In this document: in pieces, positions 1 to 5,925 of the stretch | Layout of the letters: each line of letters begins with the position of its first letter | Numbering within the stretch: position 1 is the stretch's first letter | NCBI GenBank assembly: GCA_016650435.1 | Contig: JAENVT010000338.1 | Span: 1 to 6,605 of the forward strand | Source: Ilumatobacteraceae bacterium | Lineage (GTDB): Bacteria; Actinomycetota; Acidimicrobiia; Acidimicrobiales; Ilumatobacteraceae | Length of the DNA stretch: 6,605 nt | Direction: 5' to 3' | Notes under the pieces: generated by a model | Database searches by the model: none | What the model was told of the DNA's origin: nothing | What the model saw: only the letters and a program-made list of their open reading frames with translations | Translations under genes and position numbers: made by a program

Positions 1-435
1 GATCTCGCTGTTCGGATCGATCGCGTCGCCGGTCATCGTGAACCGACTGACCCGATTGACACAGCCGCCAGGAGCTCCTGGGCTCGGCCGAGTGAAGTAC
101 AGATAGACGTATCCGTTGACCTTGAAGTCGGGATCGACGGCAACACCCAGCAGCCCTCGCTCGCCGCCATTGCACGGCGACAAGCTCATCGTCAACGCGG
201 GCGCCGGCAGCAGCACGTCGGCGCGGATCAATCGCACCGAGCCCGACTGCACGAGCACCACCACTGTGCCATCGGGAAGGCTGGCGATTCCGGTCGCCTG
301 CCCAGGCGTGGCCACCAGAGCGTCGGTGAACCCGGCAGGGATGACTGTGCCTGCGGCCACCTTCGGTGCTGCGACGCTGACCACCGGCACGACGACCGAC
401 GTGATCATCAAGGCAATTGCTGCGCACTTTCGCAT
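1..435 (-). CDS. PQQ-dependent glucose/sorbosone dehydrogenase family protein, N-terminal part (runs off left edge)
   Basis: The first 145 residues of an exported beta-propeller sugar dehydrogenase are present; the rest lies beyond position 1. Members of this family oxidise sugars outside the cytoplasmic membrane with PQQ as cofactor. The start is the ATG at 433-435 (complement), preceded at 6-nt spacing by a good Shine-Dalgarno (AAGGGG, complement of 442-447). Residues 1 to about 28 form a signal peptide: MRKC, a hydrophobic stretch rich in Val and Ala, then an Ala-rich cleavage region. Family hallmarks follow: IPAGF at 32-36, GIASLPDGTVVV at 49-60, GERGLLGVAVDPDF at 91-104, YVYLYFT at 109-115 and NRVSRF at 127-132. 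C88 and C125 could form a disulfide in the exported protein. The gene follows the lipoprotein gene on the same strand with a 49-bp gap, so they may share a transcript. The catalytic and PQQ-binding residues downstream cannot be seen, and the substrate is unknown. Confidence 0.88.
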   Translation of the reverse strand, partial: MRKCAAIALMITSVVVPVVSVAAPKVAAGTVIPAGFTDALVATPGQATGIASLPDGTVVVLVQSGSVRLIRADVLLPAPALTMSLSPCNGGERGLLGVAVDPDFKVNGYVYLYFTRPSPGAPGGCVNRVSRFTMTGDAIDPNSEI

Positions 436-462
436 ATCGAGCCCCTTCAGCTCACGCCCCGA

Positions 463-474
463 TTACGAAAGTAA
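463..474. repeat. Short inverted repeat in the lipoprotein-dehydrogenase gap
   Basis: TTAC at 463-466 and GTAA at 471-474 are inverted around a GAAA centre, in the 49-bp gap between the two minus-strand genes. It could be a small operator or part of a weak promoter for the dehydrogenase. At 4 bp per arm it could equally be chance. Confidence 0.2.
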
Positions 475-484
475 CACGGTCAGA

Positions 485-1360
485 TCAGCACTCGGAATCA
501 CCCGGCAGAAACCCAGCAGCCGAGAGCTGATACACGCTGGCGCCATCTCTGAAGTAGGTGTTCTGTTTGGCATCGACCAGCAGGGAGCCAATCGCGGCCG
601 CATCGACCATCGCGCACGTCGTGGCGTTGGCGAGAGGCAGCGTGCTCGACGCCGGCCAATCGACAATCGTGGGCGCCGGCTGCTGGCTGTCGAGTTCGGA
701 TTGATCGACCGCTCGGGACTGGAATCGGTATCTGGTGGCCACGAAGGGCTGATCTTCGCCGAGGTTTGCTTCGCCGACCGCCCCTGCAACATCAGTAATG
801 ACGTTCACGACATCGAGCAGAGCCTTTCGTGGAGTGCTCTCTGGAGTGTCGGCACCAAGGGCATACGCGCTGTGTACGAAGTTGCCGCCGGAGGCGTTGA
901 TCGTCAGCACCGTGTTTGCTGCATCGGCGACGCCGGTACCGCCGTTGTAGTCGGGCGGGGCGGCGAGCAATCCTGCGCGTTTCACGATGCTGAGCATGGT
1001 CTGAACCCCCTGCTCCGTGACTGTTTTCACCAGGATGCTGGGCAGGAGCGGGCCGGGAAAGATCGCCGGAGTGACCGCCTGGGTGTACACATGCCCATCT
1101 CCACTCACCAACAGAGCCGGCGTGTTGACGAAAGCGGTTCCGGCGGGAACGAATCCCCCCTCGTACGACAGTTTCAGCACCACGTCTTGAGCGCCGGTTG
1201 GATGGACAATTCCTGTCGACGGACTCGTGCCCACGACGGTGCCATTGTCAATCGGGATCGCTGTCGGCTCGGTCGCCGTTTTCGAATCGTCGCCACAGGC
1301 AGCGAGCGCTGCGACGACCGGTGTGACAACTGCAGCGGCGAGGAACGAGCGTCGATTCAT
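485..1360 (-). CDS. Tat-exported lipoprotein of unknown function
   Basis: This is a 291-residue protein. The start is the ATG at 1358-1360 (complement), because it places a textbook export signal at the N-terminus. NRRSFL at residues 2-7 is a twin-arginine motif, a hydrophobic segment follows, and LAAC at 19-22 is a lipobox with C22 as the lipidated residue; GDD comes straight after. The open frame extends 112 residues further upstream, but that part lies opposite the SDR gene and would bury the signal peptide. The mature part has no motif I can assign to an enzyme. It resembles, from memory only, uncharacterised secreted actinobacterial proteins with a VVLKLSYEGGFVP-like beginning and a C-terminal LP-x-D-x-x-C ending. 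Cysteines at 249 and 291 (the last residue) are probably paired by a disulfide. It may be co-transcribed with the sugar dehydrogenase behind it, which would suggest a role at the same membrane face. No clear Shine-Dalgarno is visible. Confidence 0.8.
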   Translation of the reverse strand: MNRRSFLAAAVVTPVVAALAACGDDSKTATEPTAIPIDNGTVVGTSPSTGIVHPTGAQDVVLKLSYEGGFVPAGTAFVNTPALLVSGDGHVYTQAVTPAIFPGPLLPSILVKTVTEQGVQTMLSIVKRAGLLAAPPDYNGGTGVADAANTVLTINASGGNFVHSAYALGADTPESTPRKALLDVVNVITDVAGAVGEANLGEDQPFVATRYRFQSRAVDQSELDSQQPAPTIVDWPASSTLPLANATTCAMVDAAAIGSLLVDAKQNTYFRDGASVYQLSAAGFLPGDSEC

Positions 1361-1404
1361 GCAAGCTTTGACGTTCGTTTCGGCCGCGCGGTTCCCACGG
1401 TGCC

Positions 1405-1410
1405 TAGCAT
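1405..1410 (+). promoter_or_regulatory. Putative -10 element for a leaderless SDR transcript
   Basis: TAGCAT fits the actinobacterial TANNNT -10 pattern and ends 8 bp before the ATG at 1419. A transcript starting about 7-9 bp after it would begin at or next to the start codon. No Shine-Dalgarno precedes that ATG, which agrees with leaderless translation, a common mode in actinobacteria. No convincing -35 is seen at the normal distance; TTGACG at 1368-1373 is too far upstream. Confidence 0.5.
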
Positions 1411-1418
1411 CGCATTTG

Positions 1419-2183
1419 ATGTCAGCCCTGTTCGATCTCACCGGCAAGAAGGCACTCGTGACTGGCGGCGGGCGGGGCATCGGCCGAGCCATCGCCGTCG
1501 GCCTCGCCCAACACGGCGCCGACGTCGCCGTGACCAGCCGAACAATCAGCGAGTTGGACGAAACGGCTGCGGCCGTTCGCGCCACCGGGCGCGAATGCCT
1601 GGTCGTGCCGGGCGATGCATCGACGAAGGCGGAGATTGATCGAGTCGTCGGCGAGGTTGCCGCGGGCTTTGGCCGCATCGACATCTTGATCAACAACGCC
1701 GGCGTCGATGCCGCAGCGCCGGCAATCGACTACACCGAAGCCGATTGGGACTTTGTCCTCGACATCAACTTGAAGGCGTACTTCTTCTTTGCTCAGGCCG
1801 CCGCCAAGGTGATGATCGCCGGCGGCGGAGGTGCGATAGCGAGCAACTCGTCGATCGCCGGCGATGTCGCGATCAAGAACATCTCCGCGTACAACATCTC
1901 CAAGGGCGGCGTGAACATGATGACCAGGTCGCTGGCTCTCGAATGGGCGCCGTACGGCATCCGCGTCAATGCGTTCTCGCCCGCCTACATGGAGGTGTTC
2001 ATGCCTGGCGCCGCGGGAGAGCACGACGAAGCCAAGGAACAGTCGGTGCGAGATCTGACCCCGCTGGCTCGGCGCGGCCGCCCCGAGGAGCTCGTCGGTC
2101 CGGTCGTGTTCCTCGTATCCGATGCGTCTTCGTACGTCACCGGCGAGGTATTGATGGTCGACGGCGGATGGACGATCAGATGA
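1419..2183 (+). CDS. SDR family NAD(P)-dependent oxidoreductase
   Basis: This 254-residue classical short-chain dehydrogenase/reductase has the usual length for the family. Visible motifs are the cofactor loop TGGGRGIG at 15-22, NNAG at 92-95, and the catalytic set N117, S145, Y158 and K162 (YNISK), ending in VDGGWTIR. R41 just after the second strand (TSR) and R19 in the glycine loop favour NADP(H) over NAD(H); this is an inference. The overall look is of the gluconate 5-dehydrogenase / 3-oxoacyl-ACP reductase-like subgroup, but the substrate cannot be read from the sequence. The start at 1419 puts DLTGKKALVTG at residue 6 onwards, as usual; upstream in-frame ATGs would add a tail untypical of the family. 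Its stop overlaps the next start (ATGA), so it is probably translationally coupled to the amino acid dehydrogenase. It may act on a 2-keto or hydroxy acid in the same pathway, but this is a guess. Confidence 0.92.
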   Translation: MSALFDLTGKKALVTGGGRGIGRAIAVGLAQHGADVAVTSRTISELDETAAAVRATGRECLVVPGDASTKAEIDRVVGEVAAGFGRIDILINNAGVDAAAPAIDYTEADWDFVLDINLKAYFFFAQAAAKVMIAGGGGAIASNSSIAGDVAIKNISAYNISKGGVNMMTRSLALEWAPYGIRVNAFSPAYMEVFMPGAAGEHDEAKEQSVRDLTPLARRGRPEELVGPVVFLVSDASSYVTGEVLMVDGGWTIR

Positions 2184-3289
2184 TGGAAAAGACCGAGATC
2201 TTCGATTACATGGCCGCCAACGGCCACGAGAAACTGCTTTGTTTTCAGAACGAGGAAGTCGGCCTGCGCGCCGTCCTGGCAATTCACTCGACGGTGCTCG
2301 GTCCGGCGGCGGGCGGTTGCCGAATGTGGACCTACAGCGACGATCTGGCGGCCATGGAAGATGCTCTGCGGTTGAGCAAAGGGATGACCTACAAGTACGC
2401 CGCAGCCGGCATCAACTTGGGCGGCGGCAAGATCGTTGTGATCGGCGACCCGAAGCGGCAAGACGGTCGCGAGATGCTGTTCAGGGCGCTCGGTCGGTTC
2501 ATCGATTCGCTGGGTGGCGAGTATTTGACCGGCGAGGACGTCGGCACGACCTTGCAAGACATGGATCACATGCGAGTCGAGACCCGCAACGTCATCACCT
2601 TGCCCGAGTCGGCGGGTGGGGCGGGACCCATCGGGCCGGCAACGGCGTTCGGGGTGTTGCAGGCGATGAAGGCATGCGTCGAGCAGCAATCCGGCTCGCC
2701 TTCGCTGCGAAGCAAACGCGTCGTTGTGCAAGGTCTCGGCGCAGTCGGGGTGCCGATGGTCGAGTTCCTCGTCGGTGAGGGCGCCACCGTGCTCGTCAGT
2801 GACATCGATCCGGCGAAGGTCCGTGCGATGATCGCGACCCACGGGGCAACCGAGATCGCTGCGAGCGACGTCATGTCTGCCGACGTCGACGTGTATTGCC
2901 CCTGCGCGCTGGGTGCGACGATCAACGACGAGTCGCTCGCAGTGTTGAAAGCAACCGTCGTGTGCGGGTCGGCCAACAACCAGCTCGCCGAGTGGCGCCA
3001 CGGCGACGAGCTGCACCGGCGCGGCGTCTTGTACGCGCCCGACTACATCGCCAACGCCGGCGGCACCGTCTTCGATACCGACCGCCTGTGGGGAGGCGTC
3101 AACAAGGACCGCGGCATGGCCAAGGTGGCCAAGATCTACGAGCGGATGCACGAGGTCTTCGCCATATCGAAGGCCGAGGGCATACCGACGTATGCGGCTG
3201 CCGATCATCTGGCTGAGGCGCGGATCAACGGCTACAAGGCCATCAAGCGCGTGCACGGCTTCGATCAGGGTCAACGCGTCACGATCTGA
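2180..3289 (+). CDS. Leucine/valine-type amino acid dehydrogenase (Glu/Leu/Phe/Val dehydrogenase family)
   Basis: This 369-residue protein matches the roughly 365-residue length of leucine and valine dehydrogenases. These enzymes reversibly deaminate branched-chain L-amino acids to 2-keto acids and ammonium with NAD+. The substrate-binding segment LGPAAGGCRMW is at 40-50. The two key lysines are K72 (SKGMTYK) and K84 (NLGGGK), with the same 12-residue spacing as K68 and K80 of the Bacillus enzyme. D120 in GEDVGTT is the likely catalytic aspartate. The nucleotide-binding loop GLGAVG is at 185-190, with D208 at the end of the following strand, which favours NAD. CGSANNQL and APDYIANAGG blocks follow. 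Two adjacent ATGs (2180 and 2183) are possible starts; the first gives a 4-bp overlap with the SDR stop. Leucine versus valine versus phenylalanine preference is not resolved. No terminator is evident before the glutamine synthetase gene, so read-through into it is possible. Confidence 0.9.
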   Translation: MMEKTEIFDYMAANGHEKLLCFQNEEVGLRAVLAIHSTVLGPAAGGCRMWTYSDDLAAMEDALRLSKGMTYKYAAAGINLGGGKIVVIGDPKRQDGREMLFRALGRFIDSLGGEYLTGEDVGTTLQDMDHMRVETRNVITLPESAGGAGPIGPATAFGVLQAMKACVEQQSGSPSLRSKRVVVQGLGAVGVPMVEFLVGEGATVLVSDIDPAKVRAMIATHGATEIAASDVMSADVDVYCPCALGATINDESLAVLKATVVCGSANNQLAEWRHGDELHRRGVLYAPDYIANAGGTVFDTDRLWGGVNKDRGMAKVAKIYERMHEVFAISKAEGIPTYAAADHLAEARINGYKAIKRVHGFDQGQRVTI

Positions 3290-3305
3290 GCCCGACCGAG
3301 CGCCG

Positions 3306-3343
3306 TTTACACAGCGTTCACAGTTCGGCAATGGCTCCGAAAT
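3306..3343 (+). promoter_or_regulatory. Putative GlnR/PhoP-type operator: four half-sites on an 11-bp period
   Basis: Four 5-mers occur at exact 11-bp steps: TTTAC (3306-3310), TTCAC (3317-3321), GCAAT (3328-3332) and GAAAT (3339-3343), each separated by 6 bp. The published GlnR box is gTnAC-n6-GaAAC repeated twice; units 1 and 4 fit well, units 2 and 3 only partly. Units 1 and 2 read as GTTTACA and GTTCACA (6 of 7 identical), like the 11-nt repeats of the actinobacterial PHO box. Units 3 and 4 share AATGGC at 3330 and 3341. OmpR-family regulators bind such one-turn direct repeats. The array lies 69 bp upstream of the type II glutamine synthetase start, a typical GlnR target, and a GlnR-like gene lies in this window. 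Confidence 0.5.
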
Positions 3344-3357
3344 GGCCAAGCTGGCAC

Positions 3358-3363
3358 TATTTC
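3358..3363 (+). promoter_or_regulatory. Weak candidate -10 element for the type II glutamine synthetase
   Basis: TATTTC is a partial match to TANNNT, 14 bp downstream of the 11-bp array. The last half-site would then sit over the -35 region, the geometry seen at OmpR/PhoB-type activated promoters, where a poor -35 is replaced by the regulator. The predicted transcript would start near 3370. The element lacks the final T, so this is tentative. Confidence 0.3.
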
Positions 3364-3371
3364 TGCGACAC

Positions 3372-3392
3372 GATCGCGGCGCGTCCGCGGTC
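3372..3392 (+). other. GC-rich hairpin in the glutamine synthetase leader
   Basis: GATCGCGG (3372-3379) pairs with CCGCGGTC (3385-3392) through 8 bp, including one G-U pair, around a 5-nt loop. It lies between the candidate -10 and the ribosome binding site and has no T-tract, so it is not a terminator. A role in leader stability or in ending the upstream transcript is possible but unproven. Confidence 0.25.
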
Positions 3393-3400
3393 CCGAGAAC

Positions 3401-3406
3401 GAAGGA
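3401..3406 (+). promoter_or_regulatory. Ribosome binding site fixing the GTG start of the type II glutamine synthetase
   Basis: GAAGGA lies 5 nt before GTG at 3412. It decides against the in-frame ATG at 3331, which would add 27 residues not seen in the family, lies inside the operator-like array and has no good Shine-Dalgarno. Confidence 0.75.
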
Positions 3407-3411
3407 ACTTC

Positions 3412-4407
3412 GTGGCCTACCAAGCTGAATACATCTGGCTCGACGGCACAGAGCCGACGCCCTTGATCCGTTCCAAGACGAAGATCTTGGGCGACGGCAA
3501 GCCAACCCCCATCTGGGGTTTCGACGGGTCGTCGACGAACCAGGCGACCGGCGAGCACAGTGACTGCGTATTGCGTCCCGTCTTCACCTGTCCCGATCCG
3601 CTGCGCGGTGGCAACAACGTGTTGGTGCTGTGCGATGTACTGAACGCCAGCGACATGAAGCCGCATCCCACGAACACTCGTGCGCAGACCGAGAAGGTCG
3701 CCAAGAAGTACGCCAAGGATCTGATGATCTACGGCATCGAGCAGGAATACACGATGCTGAAGGCCGATGGCACGCCGCTCGGGTTTCCGAAAGACGGCTT
3801 CCCCGAGCCGCAGGGCCCGTACTACTGCGGCGTCGGCACCGGCCGCGTGATCGGCCGCGAGATCATCGAAGAGCACACTCAGGCATGCATCGATGCCGGT
3901 TTGATGATCGAAGGCACCAACGCCGAGGTCATGCCCGGCCAGTGGGAGTTCCAGATCGGCGCGACAGACGCCTTGAACGTCAGCGATCAGCTCTACGTCG
4001 CTCGTTGGCTGCTGCATCGCATCGCCGAGGACTACGACGTCATCATCAGTTTTGCCGCCAAGCCGGTGAAGGGCGACTGGAACGGCGCCGGTGCGCACAC
4101 CAACTTCTCTACTCAGGCGATGCGCGAGGGTTACGGCGCGATCGAGGCCGCCTGCAAGGCAATCGGCAAGCGGATAGACGCCCACATCAAGGGCTACGGC
4201 GCCGACATCGAGAGCCGGCTCACCGGCGCCCACGAGACAGCGCCGTACAACAAGTTCAGCTACGGCGTCTCGAACCGCGGCGCCAGCATCCGCATCCCGT
4301 GGCAGGTCGCCAAGGACGGCAAGGGTTACGCAGAGGATCGCCGCCCCAACTCCAACTGCGACCCCTACACTGTCACGCGCCTCATCCTCGAGAGTGTGTG
4401 CGGGTAA
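3412..4407 (+). CDS. glnII: Type II glutamine synthetase (eukaryote-like GSII)
   Basis: This 331-residue enzyme joins ammonium to glutamate with ATP to make glutamine in the cytoplasm. With the GTG start the protein begins (M)AYQAEYIWLDGTEP, the normal N-terminus of bacterial GSII. Motifs in order: WGFDGSSTNQA at 35-45 (beta-grasp domain), GIEQEY at 108-113 with metal ligands E110 and E112, EVMPGQWEFQIG from 172 with E172 and E179, GDWNGAGAHTNFS from 221 with H229, and NRGASIRIP at 288-296. The length is close to the family's usual 330-350. GSII enzymes lack the adenylylation loop of type I enzymes, so control is expected to be mainly transcriptional; the 11-bp array upstream fits this. It is the last gene before a likely terminator. 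The pairing with a type I enzyme immediately downstream, and the amino acid dehydrogenase upstream, place it in an ammonium-assimilation cluster. Confidence 0.95.
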   Translation: MAYQAEYIWLDGTEPTPLIRSKTKILGDGKPTPIWGFDGSSTNQATGEHSDCVLRPVFTCPDPLRGGNNVLVLCDVLNASDMKPHPTNTRAQTEKVAKKYAKDLMIYGIEQEYTMLKADGTPLGFPKDGFPEPQGPYYCGVGTGRVIGREIIEEHTQACIDAGLMIEGTNAEVMPGQWEFQIGATDALNVSDQLYVARWLLHRIAEDYDVIISFAAKPVKGDWNGAGAHTNFSTQAMREGYGAIEAACKAIGKRIDAHIKGYGADIESRLTGAHETAPYNKFSYGVSNRGASIRIPWQVAKDGKGYAEDRRPNSNCDPYTVTRLILESVCG

Positions 4408-4427
4408 CCGTTTTCAATTGCCTCGCA

Positions 4428-4454
4428 CGCCATCTCCGCTTCGCTTTGATGGCG
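4428..4454 (+). other. First of two hairpins after the type II glutamine synthetase
   Basis: CGCCATC (4428-4434) and GATGGCG (4448-4454) are perfect 7-bp inverted arms around a 13-nt loop. There is no T-tract behind it. It may protect the 3' end of the upstream mRNA or assist the stronger hairpin that follows. Confidence 0.4.
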
Positions 4455-4475
4455 GCTCGGGAGTGCATCGTTCGT

Positions 4476-4522
4476 CGCCCGTCCGGGCTCCTCTCTGCAG
4501 GGGTGCCCGGACGAGCGCTTTT
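4476..4522 (+). terminator. Likely intrinsic terminator between the two glutamine synthetase genes
   Basis: A perfect 9-bp inverted repeat, CGTCCGGGC (4480-4488) and GCCCGGACG (4505-4513), extends outward by 3 more pairs past one mismatch. It also extends inward past a T-T mismatch by 5 more pairs (one a G-U) to a 4-nt loop at 4495-4498. Just past the stem come C and then TTTT (4519-4522). A strong GC stem followed by a short T run is the classic intrinsic terminator shape, though the T run is short. It should separate the transcript ending in the type II gene from that of the type I gene. Confidence 0.7.
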
Positions 4523-4544
4523 ACGGGCACAACAGCAAGGGGCG

Positions 4545-4550
4545 TAGATT
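4545..4550 (+). promoter_or_regulatory. Putative -10 element for the type I glutamine synthetase-regulator pair
   Basis: TAGATT matches TANNNT and lies 21 bp before the ATG at 4572, just downstream of the terminator. It predicts a leader of about 15 nt containing a weak purine-rich ribosome site (AGAAAG, 4559-4564). No good -35 is seen, and I found no convincing GlnR-type array here. Confidence 0.45.
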
Positions 4551-4571
4551 TGCCGAATAGAAAGAACCGTC

Positions 4572-5921
4572 ATGCTTGAACAGCAACGTGATTACGTCCT
4601 GCACACCGTGGAGGAACGCGGGGTCCGACTGATCCGGTTGTGGTTCACCGACGTGTTGGGAAGTTTGAAGAGCTTCGCCATCAGCCCGGCGGAGTTGGAG
4701 AACGCGCTCGAGGACGGGATGACGTTCGACGGTTCCTCGATCGACGGTTTCGGGCGTACCCTCGAGAGCGACGTACTGGCCATGCCCGACGCAAACACGT
4801 TCGAAGTGCTGCCGTGGGGCGACGAGTCAAAGGGAAACCGGGCAACCGAGGCTCGGGTCTTTTGCGACATACACAACCTCGACGGCACACCGTTCGAGGG
4901 CGATCCGCGGCAGGTGTTACGACGCAATCTGCAGGCCGCACACGAGCGCGGCTACACCTTCTTCGTTGCGCCCGACATCGAGTTCTTCTACTTCTCGCCG
5001 CCGGAGAAAGGGCAGGCGCCGGTTCCTCTCGACGAGGGCGGCTTCTTCGACCTGACCACGACTGACGTTGCCGGAACCTTGCGCAAGCAGACCATCCGCA
5101 CGCTCGAGACGATGAGCATCCCGGTGGAGTACAGCTTCCACGAAGACGCACCGAGCCAGCACGAGATCGACCTGCGCCATACCGACGCGCTGACGATGGC
5201 CGACAGCATCATGACATTTCGGTTGGTGGTGAAGGAGGTCGCCGCGAGCCAAGGTGTGCACGCCACGTTCATGCCGAAGCCCATGGAAAGCGTGCAGGGC
5301 AGTGGCATGCATGTGCACCTGTCGTTGTTCGACGGCGACGAGAACGCGTTCTTCTCTGCTGACGACAGCTACAACCTGTCGCCAGTCGCCAAGCAGTTCA
5401 TGGCCGGCCTGTTGCGCCACGCTGCCGAGATCACCGCAATCACGAACCAGACCGTCAACAGCTACAAGCGATTGGTGCCGGGGTTCGAGGCTCCGGTGCA
5501 CGTCACCTGGGCTCGCAACAATCGCAGCGGTCTCATTCGCGTGCCGGTGGCCAAGCGCGGCAACCCCAGCGCGACACGCCTCGAATTTCGTTCGCCCGAT
5601 CCTGCCTGCAACCCGTACCTGGCCTTTGCCGTTTTGCTCGCCGCGGGGATGCGTGGCATCACCGAGGGGTACGAGCTGCCGGTCGAGGCCGACAGCAACC
5701 TGTTCGAGATGAGCGACGCCGAGCTCAACAAGCTGGGTATCGATCTGTTGCCGCAATCTCTCAGCGACTCGTTGAAGGTGATGGAGCAGTCGTCGCTGGT
5801 GCACGAGGCGCTCGGCGAGCACATCTTCGAGTGGTTCCTGCGTAACAAGCGCAGCGAATGGCGCGCCTACAAGACCCATGTCAGCGCGTTCGAGCACGAC
5901 CGATACCTCAGGACGCTCTAG
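4572..5921 (+). CDS. Type I glutamine synthetase, GlnA2-like (GSI-alpha type)
   Basis: This 449-residue protein follows mycobacterial GlnA2 closely from its first residues (RDYVLHTVEERGVRLIRLWF). Visible sites: FDGSSIDGF at 52-60; R62, matching the feedback-inhibition arginine of GSI-alpha enzymes; metal-ligand positions D135 and E137 (APDIEFF), E191, E198 and H247; flap glutamate E306 (GFEAP); R318 (NRS); and E338 (RLEFRSPDP). Two points stand out. The first metal ligand of P-E-x-E-F-F is Asp (D135, GAC at 4974-4976) instead of Glu. The adenylylation tyrosine is Phe378 (SNLFEMS), so adenylylation should not control it. The expected activity is glutamine synthesis, but Streptomyces GlnA2 is reported to glutamylate polyamines, so that is a real alternative. 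The start lacks a strong Shine-Dalgarno but matches the family N-terminus. A GlnR-like gene follows after 4 bp and is probably co-transcribed. Confidence 0.93.
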   Translation: MLEQQRDYVLHTVEERGVRLIRLWFTDVLGSLKSFAISPAELENALEDGMTFDGSSIDGFGRTLESDVLAMPDANTFEVLPWGDESKGNRATEARVFCDIHNLDGTPFEGDPRQVLRRNLQAAHERGYTFFVAPDIEFFYFSPPEKGQAPVPLDEGGFFDLTTTDVAGTLRKQTIRTLETMSIPVEYSFHEDAPSQHEIDLRHTDALTMADSIMTFRLVVKEVAASQGVHATFMPKPMESVQGSGMHVHLSLFDGDENAFFSADDSYNLSPVAKQFMAGLLRHAAEITAITNQTVNSYKRLVPGFEAPVHVTWARNNRSGLIRVPVAKRGNPSATRLEFRSPDPACNPYLAFAVLLAAGMRGITEGYELPVEADSNLFEMSDAELNKLGIDLLPQSLSDSLKVMEQSSLVHEALGEHIFEWFLRNKRSEWRAYKTHVSAFEHDRYLRTL

Positions 5922-5925
5922 CAGC

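Noticed and set aside
471..475. GTAAC (GTTAC on the other strand), like a GlnR half-site, upstream of the sugar dehydrogenase
   Set aside because: The partner half-site at 11 bp is absent in both directions.
1368..1373. TTGACG as a -35 for the SDR gene
   Set aside because: It is 31 bp from the -10 at 1405, and no -10 is seen at 16-18 bp downstream.
1359..1418. 20-residue N-terminal extension of the SDR from an upstream ATG
   Set aside because: Family members start a few residues before the LTGKxALVTG segment, and the -10 at 1405 predicts transcription starting near 1419.
116..1639. Long plus-strand open frame of about 507 codons opposite the two exported-protein genes
   Set aside because: Its translation is arginine-rich and low in recognisable motifs, and it lies antisense to a signal-peptide lipoprotein and a clear PQQ-type dehydrogenase; it is a GC-driven shadow frame.
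1361..1696. N-terminal extension of the lipoprotein reading frame
   Set aside because: It overlaps the SDR gene on the other strand and would bury the Tat motif and lipobox, which must be at the N-terminus.
1985..3505. Long minus-strand frame opposite the amino acid dehydrogenase
   Set aside because: The opposite strand has a complete, motif-rich dehydrogenase; this frame has no family motifs.
3307..4233. Long minus-strand frame opposite the type II glutamine synthetase
   Set aside because: It is antisense to a fully conserved enzyme and contains no recognisable domain.
4404..4419. GTAAC overlapping the stop of the type II synthetase, considered as a GlnR box for the downstream gene
   Set aside because: The second half-site (CAATT) does not match GaAAC, and the position lies upstream of the terminator-like hairpin, far from the candidate -10 at 4545.
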